NCBI RefSeq assembly: GCF_008704655.1
Contig: NZ_CP023688.1
Coordinates: forward strand, 6,129,501-6,193,500
Source: Streptomyces rimosus
GTDB taxonomy: Bacteria; Actinomycetota; Actinomycetes; Streptomycetales; Streptomycetaceae
DNA length: 64,000 nt
Direction: 5' to 3'
Made by a program: the position numbers and the translations under genes. Below the pieces are notes generated by a model. That model saw nothing but the letters and a program-made list of their open reading frames with translations. It was not told the DNA's origin and ran no database searches. Positions 25,690-35,173 of this stretch are shown piece after piece (the stretch's first letter is position 1; every line of letters begins with the position of its first letter).

Positions 25690-27030
25690 TCAGTTCACGG
25701 ACTGGAGATTGTCGGCGTCTATCTGGGCATCGAGGTCACGCAGCCCCTTGCCGAGATCCGGTACCTTCCCGGCCTCGGCGTTGTACGCGAAATCCTGGAA
25801 CGCCGTGATGTACTGCCCGCCGTTGATGGACGGCGGCATGGCCTGGCTGTGCGGATTCCGAGCGATGTCGATGAACGTACGGAACGACGGATCGGCATCC
25901 AGCTTCGGCGACGTGAGCGCCGCGAACGTGGACGGCACATTGTGGATCGCGTTGGCGAACCGCACCACCTGGTCCGTGTCCACGGTCAGGAACCTCACCA
26001 GTTCCCACGCCGCGTTCTGGTGCTTGCTGTTGTGCGCGATGCCCGCGACGGTGCCGGTCAGATAGCCCCGCCCGTATGTGTCCGCCTGGTCGTCCGGCAC
26101 CGGCAGCGGCGCCGTCCCCCAGTCGAACTTCGCCTTGCCCTCCTTCAGCATCAGCCCGCGCCATTCACCGTCCATATGCATGGCCGCCTTCTGCGACATG
26201 AAGGAACTCTGCGGCGACATCTCGTCCCCGAACGTCGTACGGAACTTCTCCAGCGCGGCATACCCGCCCTGCGCGTCCATCAACTCTCGCTGCGTGGCGA
26301 GGAACTGTCGTGTCCGCGGGTCCTTGGCGAGCTGCGCCTTGCCCTTCTTGTCGAAGTACGTCGGACCCCACTGCGCGAAAAGCCGGTCCGGACTGTTCTG
26401 GTACAGCCGGAAGTTGGGCATGAATCCGGCGCGCTCGTACGACCCGCCCGCCTTGCGCTTCGTGAGCTTGGCCGCGTCCCGCTTGAACTCGGACATGGTC
26501 CGCGGCGGCCGCTCGATACCGGCCTCCTTGAACGCGTCCTTGTTGTAGTACAGCCCGTACGCGTCCGCGAGCAGCGGCAGGGCGCACTGCTTCCCCTGAT
26601 AACTCGTGTAATCAAGAAACGTCTTGGGAAAGACCTTCGCCTTCTCCACACCCGTCTTCTTCATGAACGGATCGAGATCCACCCACATACCCGACGAGCA
26701 GTACTGCCCCACGTTGTTGGTGGTGAACGACGACACGACGTCCGGCGCGTCGTCCCCGCCGGCCCGCAGCGCCTGGTTCACGGTCTCGTCGGTGACGTTG
26801 TTGACCGTCTTCACCTTGATGTTCGGATGCAGCTTCTCGAACCGGGCGATGCTGTCGTCGACCGCCTTCACCTCGGCCGGATTGGACCAGCCGTGCCAGA
26901 ACTTCAGCGTGACGGGCTGGGTCGGGTCGTCGCGATCGCTGCCGACGCTCGGATTGGCGCAGCCCGAAAGAATCAGACCGGCCCCGGCGAGCGCCGCTGA
27001 CAGGCAGATGCGCATGCGCAGACGCGGCAT
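25690..27030 (-). CDS. csnE: Sugar-binding lipoprotein of the csn transporter
   Basis: The 446-residue family 1 solute-binding protein has a lipoprotein signal peptide ending LSGC, with Cys24 as the lipidation site. The mature part begins with the typical TLKFWHGWSNPAEVKAVDDS. It would capture oligosaccharides outside the membrane for CsnFG. AAGGAAG precedes the ATG. A 271-base gap with a 9-bp tandem repeat separates it from csnR, longer than the other gaps in the operon. Confidence 0.88.
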   Translation of the reverse strand: MPRLRMRICLSAALAGAGLILSGCANPSVGSDRDDPTQPVTLKFWHGWSNPAEVKAVDDSIARFEKLHPNIKVKTVNNVTDETVNQALRAGGDDAPDVVSSFTTNNVGQYCSSGMWVDLDPFMKKTGVEKAKVFPKTFLDYTSYQGKQCALPLLADAYGLYYNKDAFKEAGIERPPRTMSEFKRDAAKLTKRKAGGSYERAGFMPNFRLYQNSPDRLFAQWGPTYFDKKGKAQLAKDPRTRQFLATQRELMDAQGGYAALEKFRTTFGDEMSPQSSFMSQKAAMHMDGEWRGLMLKEGKAKFDWGTAPLPVPDDQADTYGRGYLTGTVAGIAHNSKHQNAAWELVRFLTVDTDQVVRFANAIHNVPSTFAALTSPKLDADPSFRTFIDIARNPHSQAMPPSINGGQYITAFQDFAYNAEAGKVPDLGKGLRDLDAQIDADNLQSVN

Positions 27031-27204
27031 GGCGAACTTCCTTTACGGCAAGGGGGATGGCAGGGGGTGGTGCGACTGCGGGGGCGTACGGAGTTCTCGA
27101 CGCCGGTGGTGGCCCGGGCGCGTACGGCACGCGGGAAGCCCTTCGGGCTCATGATGCTGGTGTTCTCGGTCTGGCGGATGCGCTGACCGCCGGATAATCG
27201 ACCG

Positions 27205-27276
27205 GTGGGGGCCGTGGGGGCCGTGGGGGCCGTGGGGGCCGTGGGGGCCGTGGGGGCCATGGGGGCCGTCCGGGCC
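27205..27276. repeat. 9-bp tandem repeat, eight copies, between csnR and csnE
   Basis: Six perfect GTGGGGGCC units are followed by two variants (ATGGGGGCC and GTCCGGGCC). They lie about 175 bases upstream of csnE, in its leader if csnR and csnE are co-transcribed. Copy number is likely to vary between strains. Confidence 0.8.
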
Positions 27277-27301
27277 GTCACCGGCCCTCCGCACCGCCTC
27301 A

Positions 27302-28495
27302 TCACGCCGTGTCGAACACGGCGTTACGAGCCTCGGCGAGTGCCGTGTGCAGCGCGCCGGTGAGAATCGGATTCCCCTCGATATTGCTGATCCGAATCTC
27401 CGGCCGCGGCAGCGCGAGTCCCGTGAATTCCTCCTCGACCAGCTCCCGCAGCGGTTCCCCGCCCACCTGCGCGACCTCTCCGGAGAGGACCACCAGCCGG
27501 GGGTCCACGACGGCGACCACGGCCGCCAGCCCGGTCGCCAGGCGCCGGGCCACCTCGGCGCGCACCCGATCGTCGTCCAGCGCCTCGTCGACCGTACGGA
27601 CATCCGCCCCGCCGTACTCCCGCGCCAGCTCCACGATGCTCGGCGAGCCGACGAGACGCTGGAAGCCCCCGCCGGCGTCCGGCCGGGCCGCGTCGCGGTC
27701 GCCGCCGCGCGCGAGCGGCGCGCCCGGCAGCGGCATATAGCCGATCTCGCCCGCGCCTCCGGTGGCTCCACGCAGCACCTGCCCACCGAGCACGATGGCC
27801 GCGCCGACCCCCTCGTCGGCCCACACCAGCACGAAATCGTCGAAGTCCTGCGCGGCGCCCCCGTGCTGCTCGGCGACCGCCGCCAGATTCACGTCGTTCT
27901 CGATCACGATCGGTACGCCCAGCACGCCGGCCAGCTCGTCCTTGAGCGCCCGCGCGTGCCAGCCCGGCAGGTGAGGGGCGTACCGCAGCACACCGGTCTG
28001 CGGGTCGAGCGCGCCGGGCGTTCCGATCACCGCCCCGTGCAGGCGCTCCCGCGTCAGCCCGGCCTTGTCCAGCGCCCCGTCCACGGCCGAGGCCACCAGC
28101 TGCGCCGTCTTGGGCGGCGCGTCCTCCTCCACGGCATCCGTACCGACCCGCTCCTCACCGAGCACGCGCCCGGTGACGTCGGCGACCGCGGCGGTGATCC
28201 CACACTGGTCCACGGCGAGCGCGGCCACGTAGGCGGCGTCCGGGTTCACCTCGTACAACTGGGCGTTCGGCCCCGGCCGCCCGGTGACATTGCCCGTCGT
28301 ACGCACCAGCCCGGCCGCCTCCAGCCGCCCCAGCAACTGCGAAGCGGTGGGCTTGGACAGCCCGGTCAGCGCGCCGATCTGCGTCCGGGTCAACGGCCCC
28401 TGCGCCACGAGCAGATCGAGCGCGGCCCGGTCGTTCATGGCCCGCAACACCCGCGGCGTACCAGGAGTCCCCTGCCCGCCCTGCCCTGTGGCCAT
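27302..28495 (-). CDS. csnR: ROK-family transcriptional repressor CsnR
   Basis: The 397-residue protein has an N-terminal winged helix (TRTQIGALTGLSKPTASQLLGRLEAAGL) and a ROK sugar-kinase-like domain (VIGTPGALDPQTG, ENDVNLAAVAEQ, GATGGAGEIGYM). In S. lividans and S. coelicolor CsnR represses chitosanase and the csn operon and is released by chitosan oligosaccharides. A matching promoter and GGAAA-TTTCC operator lie directly upstream, so it probably represses its own operon. The ATG at 28495 is preferred; the frame extends to 28555, but that would place the operator inside the coding region. Confidence 0.87.
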   Translation of the reverse strand: MATGQGGQGTPGTPRVLRAMNDRAALDLLVAQGPLTRTQIGALTGLSKPTASQLLGRLEAAGLVRTTGNVTGRPGPNAQLYEVNPDAAYVAALAVDQCGITAAVADVTGRVLGEERVGTDAVEEDAPPKTAQLVASAVDGALDKAGLTRERLHGAVIGTPGALDPQTGVLRYAPHLPGWHARALKDELAGVLGVPIVIENDVNLAAVAEQHGGAAQDFDDFVLVWADEGVGAAIVLGGQVLRGATGGAGEIGYMPLPGAPLARGGDRDAARPDAGGGFQRLVGSPSIVELAREYGGADVRTVDEALDDDRVRAEVARRLATGLAAVVAVVDPRLVVLSGEVAQVGGEPLRELVEEEFTGLALPRPEIRISNIEGNPILTGALHTALAEARNAVFDTA

Positions 28496-28529
28496 CACGC
28501 CCGCCCCGATTCTCGCTCCGCTGCGATCT

Positions 28530-28547
28530 GTTAGGAAAGTTTCCAAT
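28530..28547 (-). promoter_or_regulatory. Probable CsnR operator
   Basis: GTTAGGAAAGTTTCCAAT contains GGAAA, G, TTTCC with partly symmetric flanks. It closely resembles the CsnR palindrome I recall from chitosanase promoters. It begins 12 bases downstream of the predicted -10 element, covering the likely transcription start and early leader. Confidence 0.72.
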
Positions 28548-28559
28548 CGATGCACAGGA

Positions 28560-28588
28560 ACGTAAGCGCCACGTCAGCAGGACGTCAA
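28560..28588 (-). promoter_or_regulatory. Probable housekeeping-type promoter of the csn operon
   Basis: On the minus strand TTGACG (28588-28583) and TTACGT (28565-28560) are separated by exactly 17 bases. The promoter overlaps the last codons of the upstream ATPase gene. Confidence 0.6.
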
Positions 28589-29005
28589 TGGGTCTGGACC
28601 ATTGACTTTAAGAGCACCCCAGACGGTCTTACCCGGCCCGGGGCGGCCCGTCACTCCCCAGTCGTCCGCCAGCGCGTCAACGAGCACCATGCCCCGGCCG
28701 TGTTCGTCGAGTGGTTGGGGTGACCGGATGATGGGCGTGCCGTCCCCTGCGTCCGAGACCTCGATCCGCAGGGTGTCGTCGCCCAATGCGAACCGCACTT
28801 CGATCCGCCGCCCGGGCCCGGTGGCGGCCAGGACCGCATTGGAGGCCAGCTCGCCGAGCAACAATTCCCCGGCCTCGACGGTCGCGGGACCGAGTTTCTG
28901 TGCAGCGGCCCAATCTCGGAAGGCCCGCCGCGCCTGGCTGGGGCTTCGCCTGTTCCGGGAGAAGCGGTGGGTCACGGAGGCAGGGCGAAGCGAACGCTCG
29001 ATCAT
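28574..29005 (-). CDS. ATP-binding anti-sigma-factor-like protein (RsbW-type HATPase)
   Basis: The 143-residue protein has the GHKL ATPase boxes: ELASNAVLAA (N box), EVSDAGDG (G1) and GRGMVLVDALADDWG (G2). It has no transmembrane or sensor part. In Streptomyces such small ATPases stand next to XRE-DUF5753 regulators and DUF397 proteins, as here, and can act as anti-sigma kinases. It is divergent from the XRE gene with 154 bases between. The csnR promoter lies in its 3' end. Confidence 0.87.
   Translation of the reverse strand: MIERSLRPASVTHRFSRNRRSPSQARRAFRDWAAAQKLGPATVEAGELLLGELASNAVLAATGPGRRIEVRFALGDDTLRIEVSDAGDGTPIIRSPQPLDEHGRGMVLVDALADDWGVTGRPGPGKTVWGALKVNGPDPLTSC
28584..28606 (-). terminator. 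Inverted repeat at the 3' end of the ATPase gene
   Basis: GTCAATGG and CCATTGAC flank a 7-base loop inside the final codons of the ATPase gene. One arm overlaps the csnR -35 element. It could be a terminator reaching into the gene end or a second regulator site for csnR. Confidence 0.4.
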
Positions 29006-29159
29006 GGCGAACCCCTCAGAGGGTGCGAGAACGGACCTTCAGCAGACTGCACCCATCCAATTACTTCGAGCAACGTTTCTTGGTGCCACGAAAGAGTGAA
29101 GTTGTGTTGCGGCCCGCGCTGTGCCTTGGCCAAACTGGCCGCTCGCCAGGGGAGGTTGC

Positions 29160-30047
29160 ATGTCCGCACGACGCTCCACCGTTCAGCCGTCCACCGTCCT
29201 GGGCCGGCAGCTGGGTGATGAGCTGAGGCAGTACCGGGAAGCTGCCGGGCTGTCCACCTCAGCCGCTGCCGAAGCGCTCGACTGCACCAAGGCGAAGATC
29301 AGTCGTATCGAAAACGGCCGCGTGCCGGTGCGGGTCCCCGACTTGATGGCTCTGCTGCACACGTACGGCGTCGGTGACGGGCAAGTCCTGGAGCGGCTCA
29401 CCACTCTCGCCCGCTCCGCCAATCGTCGGCGCCGTGAGGGCTGGTGGAACCAGTACGGGCCCGTCCTGGAGGACACGTACCGTGACTACATCGCCCTTGA
29501 GGCCGTGTCTGACAGCATCAGGACCTACCAGAGCCAGCTGATCCCCGGTTTGCTGCAGACACCCGCGTACGCGCGGGCTGTCACCGTGGCCTCGAAAGCC
29601 TGGCAAACGCCCGATGAGATCGAGCAGTTCGTCAAAGTGCGCGCTGCCCGTCAGGAACGGTTGACCGCTGACCAGCCCTTGTCCGTCTGGGCCGTCATGG
29701 CAGAGGGCGTACTGCACCAACGGGTGGGCGGCGCCGACGTGATGCGGGCCCAGTTGGAACACCTGGTAACCATGACCGGGCTGGCGAACGTGACGGTTCA
29801 AGTCCTCCCGTTCTCGCGTGGCGCTCATGGAGGTATGTTCGGTCCGTATCTGCTGCTGAGCTTTCCGCAGGTGTCGGCCCTGGACGTCGTACTCATGGAG
29901 CACCCCACCGGTCACATCTGGCTGGAGCAGGAGCCGGAGGTCGCGCGCTACCGTGATCTCTTCGACGATGCCCGTACGTCGGCCCTCTCGCCGGCGGAGT
30001 CAGCGGCCCGGATCGAACGCATCATCTCCAAGGAGTACCGAGCATGA
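29160..30047 (+). CDS. XRE-family regulator with DUF5753 (WhiJ-like)
   Basis: The 295-residue protein has an N-terminal helix-turn-helix (LSTSAAAEALDCTKAKISRIENGR) and a DUF5753 domain from about 95 (EGWWNQYGPVLEDTYRDYIALE). A C-terminal part carries the family's MFGPYLLLSFP stretch. The ATG at 29160 has AGGGGAGG upstream. Its stop overlaps the DUF397 start (ATGA). Together with the divergent ATPase it forms the three-gene set that Streptomyces repeats many times and uses in developmental control. Confidence 0.9.
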   Translation: MSARRSTVQPSTVLGRQLGDELRQYREAAGLSTSAAAEALDCTKAKISRIENGRVPVRVPDLMALLHTYGVGDGQVLERLTTLARSANRRRREGWWNQYGPVLEDTYRDYIALEAVSDSIRTYQSQLIPGLLQTPAYARAVTVASKAWQTPDEIEQFVKVRAARQERLTADQPLSVWAVMAEGVLHQRVGGADVMRAQLEHLVTMTGLANVTVQVLPFSRGAHGGMFGPYLLLSFPQVSALDVVLMEHPTGHIWLEQEPEVARYRDLFDDARTSALSPAESAARIERIISKEYRA

Positions 30048-30241
30048 ACGTCACGGGTGTCACCTGGCGCAAGAGCACCCACAGCGGCGGCCAAGGCGAA
30101 TGCCTGGAAATAGCCGACGGCCTCCCGACCGGCTCACCCGTACCCGTACGTGACAGCAAGCGCCCCGACGGCCCCCACCTCCTCTTCCCCGCCCCCGCCT
30201 GGTCAGCCTTCATCGCCTCCGTGAAAGCGGCCCGCAGCTGA
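30044..30241 (+). CDS. DUF397 small protein
   Basis: The 65-residue protein has the family signature TWRKSTHSGGQGECLEIADG, VRDSKRPDGP and an F-A-FI.SVK ending. It is coupled to the XRE-DUF5753 gene by a 4-base overlap. In known pairs the DUF397 protein modulates the XRE regulator. It ends 3 bases before the convergent SUKH gene with no visible terminator. Confidence 0.9.
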   Translation: MNVTGVTWRKSTHSGGQGECLEIADGLPTGSPVPVRDSKRPDGPHLLFPAPAWSAFIASVKAARS

Positions 30242-30244
30242 CGG

Positions 30245-30877
30245 CTACTGGTCCTCCAGCCACTGGAATATCTCCTCCCAGAACCGGCACCCCTCCACCG
30301 GCTCTATTTCGTCGATCAGTTCGCGGAGCTCGTGCAGGGCCGCCTCGTGGTCATCTCCGAAGAGCCGGTTCTCGTAGGACGCCAGCAGGCCCAGTGCCCC
30401 CGCGAGCAGCGGCAGGCTGTCGGCCACGTGGCCCGCGTATCCGGCCGCGTGGTCCCAGCCGTTGGGGTCGTACAGGGAGATGCTGCCGGTGTTGCCCATG
30501 AGCATCAGGGAGTAGTTCAGCGACTCGCCCATGCCGTAGGCGTACGACTTCGGCGGGGAGTCGTCGTCCGGGTAGCGGTTGCCGAACAGTTCGTCCGGGT
30601 CTTCGGCCCAGGGGCCTTCCTGGGCCAGGTCGGTGGAGTCGTAGTCCACGAAGCCGAGGTGGACGGACGGGAATCCGACCTCGGTGAGGAACGTACGGGT
30701 TTCCGCGTGTTCCAGTCGCTCGGGGAGCTCGCCCTCCGTGGGCCGCCACAGCGCCCCGACCCCGAATATCGACTCCAGCCACTCCGCCGTCGGCTCCAGG
30801 GCCGCGGCCAGCAGTGCCTCCCGATCCGCGGCGGCAGCGCCCGCCTGCCGTCCCGTTTCCGTCGCCGTCCCGCTCAT
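30245..30877 (-). CDS. SUKH-4-type immunity protein, orphan
   Basis: The 210-residue protein has the pattern of SUKH-4 immunity proteins: TRTFLTEVGFPSVHLGFVDY in the first half and a central NTGSISLYDPNGW strand. Its C-terminus is acidic. SUKH proteins neutralise diverse polymorphic toxins by direct binding. No toxin is adjacent; the nearest is the deaminase toxin 4.3 kb away on the other strand. It could be an orphan immunity gene acquired against other strains. Confidence 0.7.
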   Translation of the reverse strand: MSGTATETGRQAGAAAADREALLAAALEPTAEWLESIFGVGALWRPTEGELPERLEHAETRTFLTEVGFPSVHLGFVDYDSTDLAQEGPWAEDPDELFGNRYPDDDSPPKSYAYGMGESLNYSLMLMGNTGSISLYDPNGWDHAAGYAGHVADSLPLLAGALGLLASYENRLFGDDHEAALHELRELIDEIEPVEGCRFWEEIFQWLEDQ

Positions 30878-30966
30878 CGGTCAGCCCCCGTACTTCCCTC
30901 GTCCGTCACCGGTCCGTCGTGCTGAAAACAGTGAACCGCACGGCACTGACAACCGATCATGGATGC

Positions 30967-31284
30967 ATGGGCAGCGGTGGGCGTGGGTTCGGCATGGAGG
31001 TGTCCCCGCAGGTCGAGGAGTACCTGTGGGAGATCGCCGAGGAGATGGCGGAACGATTCGGCATATCGCGGGCGGAGGCTGTGGCGCGTATCGGCTATGA
31101 GTGGGGTGACACAGCCTTCGAGCCCGAGAACGACCTGATCTTTCACGAGCTGCCTGAGTACTGGGCCCATGTGCTCGGTTGCGAGAGGACGGCCGCCTCC
31201 TGCTGGGGTGCGGCCGAACCCGGCCCCCACTGTCAGCTACGTGCCGCCCCGCCCGCCACGGCCCGCCCCCGGCCGCTCCCCTGA
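30967..31284 (+). CDS. Small hypothetical protein
   Basis: The frame encodes 105 residues (MGSGGRGFGMEVSPQVEEYL...). The central part, EEYLWEIAEEMAERFGISRAEAVARIGYEW, looks like a helix-turn-helix or helical hairpin with a Trp-containing YEWGDTAFEPENDLIFHELPEYWAH stretch. The last 25 residues are Pro/Ala-rich and may be a run-on. An internal ATG at 30994 is an alternative start. I do not recognise the family. Confidence 0.6.
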   Translation: MGSGGRGFGMEVSPQVEEYLWEIAEEMAERFGISRAEAVARIGYEWGDTAFEPENDLIFHELPEYWAHVLGCERTAASCWGAAEPGPHCQLRAAPPATARPRPLP

Positions 31285-31304
31285 CCGCGGGCCAGGCCGG
31301 TCCC

Positions 31305-33419
31305 TCACCCGGCCCCCATCCCGCCTAGCACCTTGTCCAACGTCACCGGCACCTCCCGCACCCGCACCCCCGTCGCATGGCGGACCGCGTTGACGACGGC
31401 CGCCGCCGTACCCGTGATGCCGATCTCGCCGATGCCCTTGATGCCCAGAGGGTTGACGTACGGGTCGTCCTCGTCGATCCAGTGGGCCTCGATCCGGTGG
31501 ACGTCCGCGTTGGCCGTGACGTGGTAGTTCGCCAGGTCGTGGTTGACGAGGAGGCCGTAGCGCGGGTCGGTGACGGTTTCCTCGTGGAGGGCCATGGACA
31601 GGCCCATCGTCATGCCGCCGATCAGCTGGGAACGGGCGGTGCGCGGGTTGATGATGCGGCCGGCCGCGAAGACGCCGAGGAGGCGCGGTACGCGGATCTC
31701 GCCGGTGTCGGCGTCCACCCGTACCTCGACGAACTGGGCGCCGAACGCGTGCATGGCGAAGCGTTCGGCGTGCGGGTTGCCGGGGGTCTCGGCCTGCGCG
31801 TGGTCGCCGGGGGACGGGTCGTGCCCATGGCGCTTACGGAAGGTCTGCGCAGCCGCCACGATCGCCGAGCCCCACATCGCCGTACCGGCGGAGCCGCCCG
31901 CGACGGTCGCCTTGGGGAGCGCGGTATCGCCGATGCGCAGTTCGACGGCGTCGAGGGGGACGTCCAGCCGGTCCGCGGCGATCTGGGCGAGTACGGTCCA
32001 GGCACCGGTGCCCAGGTCGGCCGCGGCGATGTCCACCCGGTAGCGGCCTTCGCCCACGTACTCGACGGCCGCGACCGAGCCGGGCACGCGGTTGACCGGG
32101 TAGGCCGACGAGGCGACGCCCGTACCGACCAGCCAGCGGCCGTCCCGCCGTACTCCGGGACGCGGATCACGGTCCTGCCAGCCGAAGCGGCGGGCGCCTT
32201 CGTTCAGGCACGCCACCAGGTTGCGGCTGGAGAAGGGCTTGCCGGACTCCGGGTCCACCGGCGCGTCGTTGCGGATGCGCAGCTCGACGGGGTCCATGCC
32301 GAGGCGTTCGGCGAGTTCGTCCATGGCGACCTCGGGTCCGAACATGCCGGGGCACTCGCCAGGTGCCCGCATCCAGGACGGCACCGGCACGTCCAGGTGC
32401 GCCAGCCGGTGGGTGGTCCGCCGGTGCTGCGCCGCGTACATGGTCCGCGTCGGGTTGGCGGACTGTTCGGCGAACTCCTTGATGCGCGAGGTCTGCTCGA
32501 CGGCTTCCATGCCAATGCCGGTCAGTCGCCCGTCGGCCCCGGCCGCGAGGCGTACCCGCTGGTACGTGGGGGTGCGGTAGCCGACGAGGGTGAACATCTG
32601 CTGCCGGGTCAGCGCGAACTTCACCGGCCGCCCGGGCACCGCGCGCGCCGCCAGCGCGGCGAGTACGGCATGGGCGTGCGGCTCGCCCTTCGAGCCGAAG
32701 CCGCCGCCGACGTACGGGCAGATCATGTGCACACGGGCGCGGTCGAGGCCGAACACCTCGGCCAGGGTGTCGCGGTGCCCGTGCACACTCTGGGACGAGT
32801 CGTACAGCGTCAGCTCGTCGCCCTGCCACACGGCGATCGTCGCGTGCGGCTCCATAGGGTTGCAGTGGGTCATCGCGGTCACGTACGTCTCGTCCAGCGT
32901 CACCGCGTCCGGGTCCGCCGCGGCCGCCTCCATGGCGGCTTCCAGATCGCCCAGCATGCTGTCGGTTTCCGCACCGCCGTTGGCCGACTCGGGCCGGTAC
33001 AGCTCGTTCTCGTCCGGTTTCAGCTCGGATTCGTGCGGCTCGGTGGCGTAAGTGATCCGTACGAGTGAGGCCGCATGCCGCGCCGTCTCGGGCGTCCCGG
33101 CGACCACCGCCGCCACGATCTGCCCGCGGAACGCCACCTCGGGCTCCTGGAGGATCGCCAGTTCCGCGTCCTCCGTGGACGCCAGCCGCTCGGCGTTCTC
33201 GTACGTCAGTACGGTGATGACGCCGTCCTCCTGGAGCGCGGCCCCGGTATCGACGGCCGTGATGCGGCCACGCGGGATGGAGGACAGGACGGCGTGGGCG
33301 TAGCAGGGGTTGTCCACGGGGTGTTCGAAGGCGTACGGGGCCCTGCCGGCCACTTTGGCCCGGGCGTCCGCGCGTTCGATGTCCGCGCCGACGGCCCGGC
33401 TCTCGGATGTGCTCGTCAT
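31305..33419 (-). CDS. Molybdenum hydroxylase large subunit (XDH family, YagR-like)
   Basis: The 704-residue molybdopterin-cytosine-dinucleotide-type catalytic subunit has the conserved [18 protein letters not shown] and [12 protein letters not shown] segments. The active-site Glu is in [14 protein letters not shown]. It starts within the stop of the FAD subunit (ATGA). Order and sizes match the E. coli YagTSR aldehyde oxidoreductase more than classical xanthine dehydrogenase. The substrate, an aldehyde or purine, is not deducible. Confidence 0.88.
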   Translation of the reverse strand: MTSTSESRAVGADIERADARAKVAGRAPYAFEHPVDNPCYAHAVLSSIPRGRITAVDTGAALQEDGVITVLTYENAERLASTEDAELAILQEPEVAFRGQIVAAVVAGTPETARHAASLVRITYATEPHESELKPDENELYRPESANGGAETDSMLGDLEAAMEAAAADPDAVTLDETYVTAMTHCNPMEPHATIAVWQGDELTLYDSSQSVHGHRDTLAEVFGLDRARVHMICPYVGGGFGSKGEPHAHAVLAALAARAVPGRPVKFALTRQQMFTLVGYRTPTYQRVRLAAGADGRLTGIGMEAVEQTSRIKEFAEQSANPTRTMYAAQHRRTTHRLAHLDVPVPSWMRAPGECPGMFGPEVAMDELAERLGMDPVELRIRNDAPVDPESGKPFSSRNLVACLNEGARRFGWQDRDPRPGVRRDGRWLVGTGVASSAYPVNRVPGSVAAVEYVGEGRYRVDIAAADLGTGAWTVLAQIAADRLDVPLDAVELRIGDTALPKATVAGGSAGTAMWGSAIVAAAQTFRKRHGHDPSPGDHAQAETPGNPHAERFAMHAFGAQFVEVRVDADTGEIRVPRLLGVFAAGRIINPRTARSQLIGGMTMGLSMALHEETVTDPRYGLLVNHDLANYHVTANADVHRIEAHWIDEDDPYVNPLGIKGIGEIGITGTAAAVVNAVRHATGVRVREVPVTLDKVLGGMGAG

Positions 33420-34432
33420 CGTGTCCCCTCCAGGCGGCCCGGAGCCTCCGGTACGAGATCACGTACGACGGCGGCCAGCGTGTTGTGGACGAGTGGGATC
33501 TTGAACGCGTTGTCCCGCAGCGGATGGGCGTCGGCCGTCTCGGCGTCGGCCGCCGTCCGGCAGTTCTCCTCGGTGGCCGGCAGCCCGCGCAGGGCCTGTT
33601 CGGCACGCTCGGCCCGCCACGGCTTGTGCGCGATCCCGCCCAGCGCGATCCGCGCCTCCCGTACGGTGCGGACGTCGTCCTCCAGGTCGAGGGCCACGGC
33701 CACGGAGACCAGCGCGAAGGCGTACGAGGCGCGGTCGCGCACCTTGCGGTAGCGGGAGCGGGCCGCCCACGGCAGGGCGGGCAGCTCGACGGCGGTGATC
33801 AGCTCGCCGTGCCGGAGCACGGTGTCGCGGTGCGGCGCGTCGCCGGGCAGCCGGTGGAAATCGGTGACCGGGATACGGCGCTCGCCGTCCGGGCCCAGGG
33901 TCACGACCACGGCCTCCAGGGCGGCCATCGCCACCGCCATGTCGGAGGGGTGCACGGCCACGCAGTGCGAGGACGCCCCCAGGATGGCGTGATAGCGGGT
34001 CCAGCCCTCCAGGGCGGCGCATCCGGAGCCGGGGTCGCGCTTGTTGCACGGGGTGCTGGGGTCCTGGAAATAGGCGCAGCGGGTGCGCTGGAGGAGGTTG
34101 CCGCCGGTGGTCGCGAGGTTGCGCAGCTGCCCGGACGCGCCGGAGAGCAGGGCCTGGGAGAGCACGGGGTAGCGGGCGCGTACGGCGGGGTGCGCGGCCA
34201 GATCGGCGTTACGGACGTTCGCGCCCACCCGCAGGCCGCCGCCGTCCAGCTCCGTCACCTCGTCCAGGGGCAGCCGGCTGACGTCGACCAGCAGGTCGGG
34301 GGAGGTGATGCCGAGCTTCAGGTGATCGACGAGATTGGTGCCGGCGCCGAGGAACGCGGCCCCCGGGTGCGCCGCCACGGTCGCCACCGCGTGCGCGGCA
34401 TCGGTGGCACGCTCGTACCGGAACGGCTTCAC
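33416..34432 (-). CDS. Molybdenum hydroxylase FAD-binding subunit (YagS-like)
   Basis: The 338-residue protein has FAD motifs [15 protein letters not shown] and [12 protein letters not shown]. Four Cys in [20 protein letters not shown] mark the extra iron-sulfur-binding insert of YagS-type subunits. The GTG at 34432 overlaps the small-subunit stop (GTGA), and the stop overlaps the large subunit start. Longer upstream reading belongs to a shadow frame. Confidence 0.88.
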   Translation of the reverse strand: MKPFRYERATDAAHAVATVAAHPGAAFLGAGTNLVDHLKLGITSPDLLVDVSRLPLDEVTELDGGGLRVGANVRNADLAAHPAVRARYPVLSQALLSGASGQLRNLATTGGNLLQRTRCAYFQDPSTPCNKRDPGSGCAALEGWTRYHAILGASSHCVAVHPSDMAVAMAALEAVVVTLGPDGERRIPVTDFHRLPGDAPHRDTVLRHGELITAVELPALPWAARSRYRKVRDRASYAFALVSVAVALDLEDDVRTVREARIALGGIAHKPWRAERAEQALRGLPATEENCRTAADAETADAHPLRDNAFKIPLVHNTLAAVVRDLVPEAPGRLEGTR

Positions 34433-34977
34433 CGGCCTGCTCCCTCGGCCTCGGCGGCGGCAGCGACCGCCGGAACGATGTTCACATACGCCCCGCACCG
34501 GCACAGATTGCCGCTCATCCGCTCGGCGATCTCCGCGTGATCGAGGCGCTCGGGCGCGATGTCGCCTTCCGCGCCCACCTCGGTGACCACACTCGGCCAC
34601 CCCTGCGCCGCCTCCCGCAGCACCCCCACCGCGGAACACACCTGGCCCGGTGTGCAGTACCCGCACTGCAGCGCGTCATGATCCACGAAAGCCTGCTGTA
34701 CGGGATGCAGTTCGCCGTCCGTACCCAGCCCCTCCGCCGTGACGATCTCCGCCCCGTCGTACGCCACGGCCAGCGCCAGACACGTCGTCGCCCGCCGCCC
34801 GTCCAGCAGCACGGTGCACGACCCGCACTGCCCGTGATCACACCCCTTCTTCGGACTGGTGATCCCCAGCCGCTCCCGCAACGCGTCCAGCACGGTGGTC
34901 CGCGTATCCACCACGACCTCGTACTCCTGCCCGTCCACGCGCAGCCTGATCTCGGTCTCCATGGTGAAGCGAGTCAC
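34429..34977 (-). CDS. Molybdenum hydroxylase 2Fe-2S subunit (YagT-like)
   Basis: The 182-residue protein has a plant-ferredoxin-type cluster ([16 protein letters not shown]...TC) and a C-terminal cluster (QCGYCTPG...LCRCGAY). Both sets of four Cys are intact. It transfers electrons from the Mo centre to FAD. The first gene of the operon, it has no clear ribosome site before either GTG 34977 or ATG 34962, so the start is uncertain and may be leaderless. No Tat signal is seen, unlike E. coli YagT. Confidence 0.87.
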   Translation of the reverse strand: MTRFTMETEIRLRVDGQEYEVVVDTRTTVLDALRERLGITSPKKGCDHGQCGSCTVLLDGRRATTCLALAVAYDGAEIVTAEGLGTDGELHPVQQAFVDHDALQCGYCTPGQVCSAVGVLREAAQGWPSVVTEVGAEGDIAPERLDHAEIAERMSGNLCRCGAYVNIVPAVAAAAEAEGAGR

Positions 34978-35173
34978 CGGGGGAGGGGGTGGTAAACGGG
35001 GGCATGTGGGTGATGGGGGCGGGCGGTGTGGGACGGGGGTGATGTGCCGATGGCTGGGGGACTTGCCGAAGAAGTCGGCTCATTACCTCCTTGAAGAACC
35101 GTTTGCGCTGGTGGCAGCGTCCTCCGGACTGTTACCAGGGTGTCGGTTGTGCTTGTCGGGGGGCGGGGTTCGT

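Noticed and set aside
24205..27000. A 931-codon open frame opposite the csn transporter genes
   Set aside because: It is the antisense shadow of csnG, csnF and csnE and shows no protein family features.
27205..27276. Possible CRISPR or satellite origin
   Set aside because: The units are only 9 bp and contiguous, so this is a simple tandem repeat.
26973..27305. Small minus-strand ORF in the csnR-csnE gap
   Set aside because: It is built largely from the 9-bp repeat and overlaps the csnE start; no ribosome site or plausible protein.
34859..35173. A 105-residue N-terminal extension of the deaminase toxin
   Set aside because: The extension overlaps the iron-sulfur subunit gene and lacks a helical WXG100-like character; ATG 35174 has a ribosome site.
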